Source: an uncultured Varibaculum sp. (lineage in GTDB: Bacteria; Actinomycetota; Actinomycetes; Actinomycetales; Actinomycetaceae). Taken from it: DNA of 12,728 nucleotides. The position numbers were made by a program, and so were the translations under genes. Shown here piece after piece: positions 7,721 to 12,728 of this stretch. The number at the start of each line of letters is the position of its first letter. Position 1 is the first letter of the stretch. Location of the stretch: the NCBI GenBank assembly GCA_947255165.1, contig CAMYFZ010000054.1, forward strand, positions 1 to 12,728, written 5' to 3'. The notes beneath the pieces were generated by a model that worked only from the letters and a program-made list of their open reading frames with translations, made no database searches and had not been told where the DNA came from.

Positions 7721-9247
7721 ATGTTTGACACCGCTAAGGAAACAACGATTAGGGATATCTGGCGACAACAGTGCAGTGCCTTCCCTGAGCGTCATTTCTT
7801 AGTATTCGTCAATACTGACACTCAAGAATCTGTGACCTACAGTTATCAAGAGTTTGATCATCTTACCGAGCAATTCGCGGCCTTGCTTGGCGAGCGCGGG
7901 TTAGGAAAGGGGGATCGTTTATGTGTCTATCTAGATAACTGCGTCGAATTTCTGGTCGCGCTACTTGCTGCTCCCAAAAGTGGGGTGGTGATCGTACCAG
8001 TAAATGCAGCTTCGACAGTTAAAGAGTTTTTCTACATTGTTAACAAAACTCGGCCAAGTCTGGTAGTTACGCGACGAGACTACTATCGACAAGCAGGGCT
8101 ATCCGATTTTTCTCCCCCAGCCATACTGATAGATGATCATGGGGAGAACTCTTTACTAGGTGAGCTGGAAAAAGCTAATAAAACAGCGCCGGCAATGGAG
8201 GTCGAACCGCTTGATCTCTGGGAGATCATGTTTACTTCCGGTACTACTTCGTCTCCCAAAGGAGTAATGCTTACCAACGCTAATGCAGTTTTTTCTGGTT
8301 TGTATGTGAATTGGGAGTTGAGCATGACTTATCGAGACCGCTACCTGACCTCGATGGTGGTTTCGCATGTCAACTTCCAACTCTCAGCGCTAGCCCCGGT
8401 GATTACCGCTGGTGCAACGCTGGTTTTACAGTCTCGCTATTCCGCAAAACGATTTTGGGAGGAAACTCGGGTTCGTCACGCGACATTAGTGCAGGGTATG
8501 GCCATGATCGTGCGGACAATGCTCCGCCAGCCGAAAAAGTTGGAAGAGCAGGAGCACTGCGTGCGAGACATGCACTATTTTCTGCCCGTAACGATTGGGG
8601 AAAAACAAGAATTTTGTGCTCGATTCGGGGTTACCTTATTGAATAACTATGGGTTAACCGAAAGCCTAGTTGGGGTAATAACTGATTGGCCTCACACAAA
8701 GCGACGTTGGCCCGCGATTGGCAAAGTTGGCCCTACTTATCAGGTACGTTTGGTGGATTCACAGGGAGAGGAAGTTTCAGGTAAAGAGGGCGGTCGTATC
8801 GAAATTCAAGGAACTCCCGGAATTAATTTGATGGCAGGTTACTGGGAGGACCCGCAAGAAACTAGGCGAGTACTCTCTAAGGACGGATGGTTAAGAACTG
8901 ATGACTATGCTTTGCAAGATCGGGACGGATGGTACTACTTTCTAGGGCGGGACTCGGATCTTATTAAACGAGGTGGGGAAAATGTGTCTGCGGCAGAAGT
9001 CGAAAATGTTTTAATGCAATGCCCAGGGGTGCGGCAAGCAGCAGTCATCGGAGTGCCGGATAGTATTCGGGACCAGGCTATCAAGGCATTTATTGTATTG
9101 GAGTCAGGAGTCAAATATAGGCAAGAGGAAATCATTAGTTACGCGCAAGAAAATCTTTCATATTACAAAGTTCCCAGTTTGGTGGAATTTCGCAGGGAAC
9201 TCCCGCAAGGAAATTACGGCAAAGTTGCAAAGAATAAGTTGGCCTAA
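7721..9247 (+). CDS. caiC: Crotonobetaine/carnitine--CoA ligase (ANL superfamily)
   Basis: An AMP-forming acyl-CoA synthetase of 508 residues from ATG 7721 (E. coli CaiC is 517). Core motifs: P-loop FTSGTTSSPKG (171-181), YGLTE (310-314), hinge region GRDSDLIKRGGENVSAAEVE (409-428) and the C-terminal catalytic lysine Lys501 in PQGNYGKVAKNK. CaiC-specific stretches such as SIRDQAIKAFIVL (448-460) and KRRWPAIGKVG (327-337) match the E. coli protein as recalled. It activates carnitine or crotonobetaine with ATP and CoA to prime the CaiB cycle. Start choice: ATG 7721 gives the N-terminal length of E. coli CaiC (13 residues before the first conserved Trp). ATG 7667 would add 18 residues and overlap caiB by 11 bases. 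Neither has a strong ribosome binding site, so coupling to caiB translation is likely. The usual TGD of motif A7 reads TDD (393-395). Confidence 0.92.
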   Translation: MFDTAKETTIRDIWRQQCSAFPERHFLVFVNTDTQESVTYSYQEFDHLTEQFAALLGERGLGKGDRLCVYLDNCVEFLVALLAAPKSGVVIVPVNAASTVKEFFYIVNKTRPSLVVTRRDYYRQAGLSDFSPPAILIDDHGENSLLGELEKANKTAPAMEVEPLDLWEIMFTSGTTSSPKGVMLTNANAVFSGLYVNWELSMTYRDRYLTSMVVSHVNFQLSALAPVITAGATLVLQSRYSAKRFWEETRVRHATLVQGMAMIVRTMLRQPKKLEEQEHCVRDMHYFLPVTIGEKQEFCARFGVTLLNNYGLTESLVGVITDWPHTKRRWPAIGKVGPTYQVRLVDSQGEEVSGKEGGRIEIQGTPGINLMAGYWEDPQETRRVLSKDGWLRTDDYALQDRDGWYYFLGRDSDLIKRGGENVSAAEVENVLMQCPGVRQAAVIGVPDSIRDQAIKAFIVLESGVKYRQEEIISYAQENLSYYKVPSLVEFRRELPQGNYGKVAKNKLA

Positions 9248-9267
9248 AACAAATTCAAAGGAGAATC

Positions 9268-10146
9268 ATGGCTCGCATAAAAACAGAAATGGTAGGCAAA
9301 GAGTTCGGTCCCTTCATTCGGGACTACAATTTCCGTGATCTTGAGTTATTCGCCTTAGGATGCGGAGCAGGTATTGATGGAAAAGAGGGACTGGAATATT
9401 TAAACGAGGGTGATCCCCGTTCCCCCAAGCTCAAAGTACTTCCCATGTTCGGAGCAATGCTGATTGTCGATCAAGAGGTAACTCGCACTATCGATTATGG
9501 GTATAACTATGCCGGGTCTTTGCATTGGGGTTTTGATATTCGCTTCGAGCAGCCAATTACCAAAATGTCCGACCGCTTAGAAACCAGAGTAGTACTGCAA
9601 GGCCTATTTGATCGGGGTGAAGGAAGAGGTTTGCTAGCGCAACATGTAGGAAGAACCTATGACTCAGACGGTAACCTTCTTTTCACTAACGAGTCCTGGG
9701 ATTGCCTCATTTATGACGGTGGCTGGGGTGGCCCGAAAGCACCAAAAGACTTGGTTGAGATGCCCGAGCGTCCTGCCGATATCGAAGTTACGGAACGCAT
9801 TCCCGAAAACCAAGCTCTAATCTATCGACTTTCCGGTGACTGGCATCCTCAACACATTGACTGGGAGTATGCCAAGGAGAACGGGCAGCCGCGTCCTATT
9901 TTGCACGCAATCTCATATGCCGGTATGGTCATGCGCCACGCCATTGCGCAATATTTCCCAGGAGAACCGGAGAGGATAACTCGCTTCAAGACGCGGATTA
10001 CCAGTCCGGTACTTCCGGGACAAGTTCTGAAGACTCAGTTGTGGCAGGTAGGATCCGGAGAGTTGAGATTCCGTCTCGTTGATGAGGATGCGGAAGTAAC
10101 TGGCGCAAAACCCCATTTGAACTGGGGAATTATTGAGTTTAAGTAA
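9268..10146 (+). CDS. MaoC/hydratase-2-like double-hotdog enoyl-CoA hydratase, candidate carnitinyl-CoA dehydratase
   Basis: A 292-residue protein, the length of the double-hotdog hydratase 2 unit of peroxisomal multifunctional enzyme 2. The hydratase 2 motif is at 186-201, YRLSGDWHPQHIDWEY, followed by PILHAISYAGMVMRHAI. The catalytic pair would be Asp191 and His196. The family consensus G-D-x-N-P has His193 where Asn is usual. The ribosome binding site AAAGGAG ends five bases before ATG 9268, and the gene starts 20 bases after caiC. The family adds water to trans-2-enoyl-CoA. At this place in a cai operon it would interconvert carnitinyl-CoA and crotonobetainyl-CoA, the step done in E. coli by CaiD, which has an unrelated crotonase fold. 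The family assignment is firm; the substrate is inference from context. Confidence 0.85.
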   Translation: MARIKTEMVGKEFGPFIRDYNFRDLELFALGCGAGIDGKEGLEYLNEGDPRSPKLKVLPMFGAMLIVDQEVTRTIDYGYNYAGSLHWGFDIRFEQPITKMSDRLETRVVLQGLFDRGEGRGLLAQHVGRTYDSDGNLLFTNESWDCLIYDGGWGGPKAPKDLVEMPERPADIEVTERIPENQALIYRLSGDWHPQHIDWEYAKENGQPRPILHAISYAGMVMRHAIAQYFPGEPERITRFKTRITSPVLPGQVLKTQLWQVGSGELRFRLVDEDAEVTGAKPHLNWGIIEFK

Positions 10147-10206
10147 GAAAGGGTGTCGCTGATCGGGGGTCGTGTTCCCGGGTAGGAATCTATCCCGTGA
10201 AACTGG
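10147..10206. terminator. Short convergent gap, weak hairpin that may serve as a terminator
   Basis: Sixty bases separate the stop codons of the hydratase gene and the TetR gene, which face each other. CGGGTAG (10179-10185) can pair with CTATCCCG (10190-10197) across a GAAT loop with one bulged T. There is no T-run on either strand, so termination here is only a guess from position and fold. Confidence 0.25.
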
Positions 10207-10836
10207 CTACGAAACTAGGCGTTTATGGTCAGAATGGAGGTCTCGATGCAAGGAGAGTTGGTCTTCTACCACCGATTCCGCGTATTCGTGGAACTCGGTT
10301 TTGAAGCAATCAATATTTGCAGGATCCAGGCAAAAAGCTCGCATCAGAACCGAGCCCTCAACTGCATCCAACAAACGAGTGATCGACTGGTCGCCGGGAA
10401 TAATTCCTGCTTGTTTAAACTTCCACAGTTTGCTGCGCAGCTGAGAAATCGGTTGATCGTAGGTAATCGAATGAATCTTGGCGATCACCGGTTGATCGCT
10501 GGAAGCCATTTCCACAAAGATTCGGCGCACGGCCTGGGAAAATTGGCCAAAGTAGAGATCCAGTCGGTACTCAATTTCATCCAAAAGGAGGTCTTGGACG
10601 GTGTCACCAGTAGGAACGTGTTCGTTAACTAGGTGCTCGAACGCGGAAATCAGCAGGGTTTCGCGGTTACGGAAGCGGTTGTACATGGTGGATTTTCCTA
10701 CGCCAGCTTCTTTTGCCACCTGGGTAAGATTGAAACCCGCCCACCCAGATTGTCCATATACCGTTAGGGCAGCGCGAAGAATTTTTCCATCAGCAAGTGT
10801 GTCGCGGGGGCGACCTATCTGGGGCTTCGGTGTCAC
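10207..10836 (-). CDS. TetR-family transcriptional regulator
   Basis: A 209-residue protein with a TetR-type N-terminal DNA-binding domain: GKILRAALTVYGQSG (17-31), helix-turn-helix LTQVAKEAGVGKSTMYNRF (37-55), then NRETLLISAFEHLV. A helical C-terminal ligand/dimer domain completes the usual length. I chose GTG 10836 because GAGGAGGA lies five to six bases upstream and the protein then begins just before the basic PKPQIGRPRD segment. A longer frame reaching 11079 would run through the fixA promoter region and adds no conserved sequence. The gene sits between the cai and fix arms and diverges from fixA, so it probably controls fixA and perhaps the transporter/cai promoter. E. coli uses an unrelated activator, CaiF, for this pathway. 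The inducer, possibly a betainyl-CoA or the free betaine, is unknown. Confidence 0.92.
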   Translation of the reverse strand: MTPKPQIGRPRDTLADGKILRAALTVYGQSGWAGFNLTQVAKEAGVGKSTMYNRFRNRETLLISAFEHLVNEHVPTGDTVQDLLLDEIEYRLDLYFGQFSQAVRRIFVEMASSDQPVIAKIHSITYDQPISQLRSKLWKFKQAGIIPGDQSITRLLDAVEGSVLMRAFCLDPANIDCFKTEFHEYAESVVEDQLSLHRDLHSDHKRLVS

Positions 10837-11030
10837 CAGATCCTCCTCAAAGTGGCTAGCTACCCTCACCGTAGCACAGGAAATGCACGTTCTGGCGGAA
10901 AAAAATTTTATTACCAAACTAATTGTAAAAACGAAAAACCCGCGATGCAAGAGCGAGGTAGCAGTGTCATTAGACGGGCTTTCCCGTAGGCATGCCGTCG
11001 CGAAAGCATCACCTATGGAAGGAGAAAAAC
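10837..11030. promoter_or_regulatory. Divergent promoter region between the TetR gene and fixA
   Basis: A 194-base gap that must hold the promoters of the regulator (leftward) and of fixABC (rightward). An AT-rich core at 10899-10940 contains A and T runs and a loose dyad, TTTTA...TAAAA (about 10906-10930), but no perfect operator. A short hairpin ACGGG-CTTT-CCCGT (10974-10987) lies in the fixA leader, and GATGC (near 10944) can pair with GCATC (near 11006) around it. No -35/-10 pair could be placed with confidence. Confidence 0.5.
11019..11024 (+). promoter_or_regulatory. Ribosome binding site that fixes the GTG start of fixA
   Basis: AAGGAG lies six bases before GTG 11031. The upstream in-frame ATG at 10992 has no such site and would add 13 residues unlike the FixA family. 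The chosen start gives MSIVVAYKYA, the expected first beta strand of an ETF beta subunit. Confidence 0.8.
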
Positions 11031-11792
11031 GTGAGTATTGTAGTTGCGTATAAATACGCGGCAAACCCACAGGATGCACTGGTAAAAGACGATGGAGAAG
11101 TCGATTGGAGTCGCGTTAAACCGGCACTTTCAGATTATGATCCGGTAGCGATAACTGTCGGTCGTAGTTTAGCTGATACGGTAGGTAGCGATTTGGTGGG
11201 AATCTCTGTCGGTGGCAAGAGCGTAGGTTCGTCTATGGCAAAGAAGACAGCCTTATCTCGTGGATTAGATAGGGCATTGGTTGTCGCGGACGAGGAGACC
11301 GCCAGCTGGAACGCAAGTAAAACAGCATCTGCTTTAGCTGAATTAGTTGTAAAAGTTCCGGACGTGGAACTGGTGCTAACCGGGGATTCATCAATAGATG
11401 AGGGGGCGCGCATCACCTCCGCCCTTATTGCTGGCTATTTGGGTTGGCCTTGTTTCCAAGATGTGTGCGCCGTGGAGCCTGCAGAAGCGGGTTATCGCGT
11501 TAGTCAAATTGAAGCTGGAGGTGTAAAAGTTCTCGAGGTTTCTACTCCAGCGGTGTTGGCTATGAGTTCGGATGCGGTAACGGTAAAACCCCCTGCGATG
11601 CGGGAGGTGTTAGCCGCTAACAAGAAACCCTTAGAGGTTGTTTCGATCTCAGACCTGGATATTGCCTCGATCGAACCAGAAATTCTAGGCTCCAGCAAAC
11701 CAGAATCTAAGACGCGTAAACAGAAAATCTTCTCTGGCGAGAATGCAGCTTCCGAGTTGATTGCTGCACTACACTCCGAGAACGTTCTTTAG
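11031..11792 (+). CDS. fixA: Electron transfer flavoprotein beta subunit FixA
   Basis: A 253-residue ETF beta-type protein; E. coli FixA is 256. The fold begins MSIVVAYKYAANPQD. LSRGLDRALVV (75-85) and LTGDSSIDE (116-124) correspond to the E. coli LSRGPDELIVV and LCGDGSSD segments. The nearly invariant ETF stretch around SMKAILGAAKKP is seen as AMREVLAANKKP (189-200). With FixB it forms a heterodimer that carries electrons to CaiA for crotonobetainyl-CoA reduction. Start is GTG with a strong ribosome binding site. Thirteen bases separate it from fixB. It is read away from the TetR gene, giving this arm its own promoter. Confidence 0.92.
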   Translation: MSIVVAYKYAANPQDALVKDDGEVDWSRVKPALSDYDPVAITVGRSLADTVGSDLVGISVGGKSVGSSMAKKTALSRGLDRALVVADEETASWNASKTASALAELVVKVPDVELVLTGDSSIDEGARITSALIAGYLGWPCFQDVCAVEPAEAGYRVSQIEAGGVKVLEVSTPAVLAMSSDAVTVKPPAMREVLAANKKPLEVVSISDLDIASIEPEILGSSKPESKTRKQKIFSGENAASELIAALHSENVL

Positions 11793-11805
11793 GAAAGGAA
11801 AAGAA

Positions 11806-12675
11806 ATGTCTGATACCTGGATTATCGCTGCCGGTGGCGCAATTTCTTCGCTGGTAGAGATGGGTGAGAACTATGGCGGGAAAATTAATGTGGTACTGGT
11901 TGGAGATGCGGATATTAAAGGCGTGGATCGGGTAATTCATATTCCCAAAGCTCCCGATCAGCCGGTAGAAACTTTAGCTCCCGCAGTGGCAGCTAGTGTG
12001 CAACCTGAGTCGGAAGATATTATTCTGGCTGGTAACACCGCCGGCGCGCGGGTGTTAGCTGGTGCGGTAGCCGCAAAGCTTGGGGCTCCGATATTTTTCG
12101 GGGTTCGAAAAGTTATTCCCGGTGAAATAACCGTTGCCCGCTACGGGGGAATAACCTTGCAAACTTACCGAATCAACGGACCGGCCGTAGTAGTCATGGA
12201 TGGGGGAACTGAAACCGAGGGAGATACCCCAAACATTGAGGAGGGATCTACTGCTTCTTACGAAGTGCAAGTACTTTCGGTAGACAAAACTGAGAACGTA
12301 AAAACTCCTTTGGGGGCGGCGCGTAGGGTTGTTGCTGCTGGTAGAGGCTTTAAAAATGCTGAAGACTTAAAGCTGATAGAACAGTTCGCAGACACTATAG
12401 GTGCCGAGGTTGCCTGTTCACGTCCGCTTGCTGAAGGAGCTGGTTGGTTAGAACGTGACCGTTACGTAGGAATCTCTGGGCAACATATTACCCCCGAGCT
12501 ATATGTCGCTGTTGGAATTTCAGGGCAACTCCAACACGCTGCAGGAATGTCTAATGCGGATACCGTGGTAGTTATCAACAATGACGAGCAGGCTCCATTC
12601 TTCAAACAGGCAGACTACGGTATTGTTGGGGATTTATACGAGGTACTACCCGCCCTGACGGAGGCAGCTAGATAA
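11806..12675 (+). CDS. fixB: Electron transfer flavoprotein alpha subunit FixB
   Basis: A 289-residue ETF alpha-type protein, about 24 shorter than E. coli FixB, the deficit being in the N-terminal domain. The C-terminal FAD domain is well conserved: AAGRGFKNAEDLKLIEQ (177-193), EVACSRPLAEG (201-211), RYVGISGQ (219-226), VAVGISGQLQHAAG (234-247) and ADYGIVGDLYEVLPAL (269-284). The FAD-binding alpha subunit pairs with FixA and hands electrons to CaiA. A purine-rich ribosome binding site (AGGAAAGGAAAAG) stands between the fixA stop and ATG 11806. The upstream in-frame ATG at 11761 lies inside fixA and is unlikely. Confidence 0.93.
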   Translation: MSDTWIIAAGGAISSLVEMGENYGGKINVVLVGDADIKGVDRVIHIPKAPDQPVETLAPAVAASVQPESEDIILAGNTAGARVLAGAVAAKLGAPIFFGVRKVIPGEITVARYGGITLQTYRINGPAVVVMDGGTETEGDTPNIEEGSTASYEVQVLSVDKTENVKTPLGAARRVVAAGRGFKNAEDLKLIEQFADTIGAEVACSRPLAEGAGWLERDRYVGISGQHITPELYVAVGISGQLQHAAGMSNADTVVVINNDEQAPFFKQADYGIVGDLYEVLPALTEAAR

Positions 12676-12677
12676 AC

Positions 12678-12728
12678 ATGAGCGTGGAATACGATTTCGA
12701 TGTCATTATCGTAGGCGGCGGCGTCGCC
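12678..12728 (+). CDS. fixC: FixC flavoprotein (ETF-quinone oxidoreductase-like), first 17 codons
   Basis: ATG 12678 opens MSVEYDFDVIIVGGGVA and runs off the right edge. This is a beta strand followed by the Gly-rich start of a Rossmann FAD site (GxGxxA type), and it resembles the first residues of FixC as remembered (MSEDIFDAIIVGAG). It begins two bases after the fixB stop, with GGAGG at 12660-12664 as a somewhat distant ribosome binding site. Order fixA-fixB-fixC is the standard one. FixC belongs to the FAD proteins related to ETF:quinone oxidoreductase and would link the flavoprotein to the electron donor. The short length limits certainty, but the context is strong. Confidence 0.85.
   Translation, partial: MSVEYDFDVIIVGGGVA

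Noticed and set aside
10906..10930. Operator-like dyad TTTTA...TAAAA in the tetR/fixA gap
   Set aside because: Only the outer five bases pair; the inner positions do not, and it does not match the inverted repeats upstream of the transporter.
10837..11079. Longer N-terminus of the TetR protein, starting at 11079
   Set aside because: The added 81 residues cross the fixA start and promoter region and have no TetR-like content. GTG 10836 has a strong GGAGG site.
1..12728. CRISPR arrays, tRNA/rRNA genes, insertion sequences, phage genes
   Set aside because: No regularly spaced repeats, tRNA cloverleaf, rRNA segment, transposase or phage protein was seen on either strand.

Overview
The window appears to come from an actinobacterium of moderate GC content. 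Gene families, GTG/TTG starts, GGAGG-type ribosome binding sites and codon use suggest a member of the Actinomycetaceae (Varibaculum/Mobiluncus-like), but the taxon is inference. Its core is a carnitine/crotonobetaine reduction island. This is a variant of the enterobacterial caiTABCDE plus fixABCX system, in which a CoA-linked carnitine derivative is dehydrated and the resulting crotonobetainyl-CoA is reduced with electrons delivered by an electron-transfer flavoprotein.

Layout. Positions 1-2242 (minus strand) hold the N-terminal 747 residues of the DEAH-box helicase HrpA, a housekeeping gene that runs off the left edge. Positions 2243-2932 are a 690-base divergent, mostly AT-rich intergenic region with two perfect 8+8 bp inverted repeats and a GC-rich patch able to form hairpins. 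Positions 2933-10146 (plus strand) carry six closely packed genes: an MFS transporter interrupted by one in-frame TGA, an HSL-family alpha/beta hydrolase, caiA, caiB, caiC and a MaoC/hydratase-2-type double-hotdog hydratase. A 40-nt hairpin lies between the hydrolase and caiA. Positions 10207-10836 (minus strand) encode a TetR-family regulator, divergent from the second plus-strand arm: fixA (11031), fixB (11806) and the first 17 codons of fixC (12678, running off the right edge).

How the genes fit together. CaiC activates the betaine as a CoA thioester. CaiB exchanges CoA between carnitine, crotonobetaine and gamma-butyrobetaine. A hydratase interconverts carnitinyl-CoA and crotonobetainyl-CoA. 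CaiA reduces crotonobetainyl-CoA, and FixAB(CX) feed it electrons. Compared with the E. coli set as remembered, the BCCT antiporter CaiT is replaced by an MFS protein, the crotonase-fold CaiD by a MaoC-fold protein, and the activator CaiF by a TetR protein, and an esterase has been added. CaiD, CaiE and FixX are not in the window but could lie beyond the right edge. Identifications rest on recalled family sequences and motifs; no database search was run.
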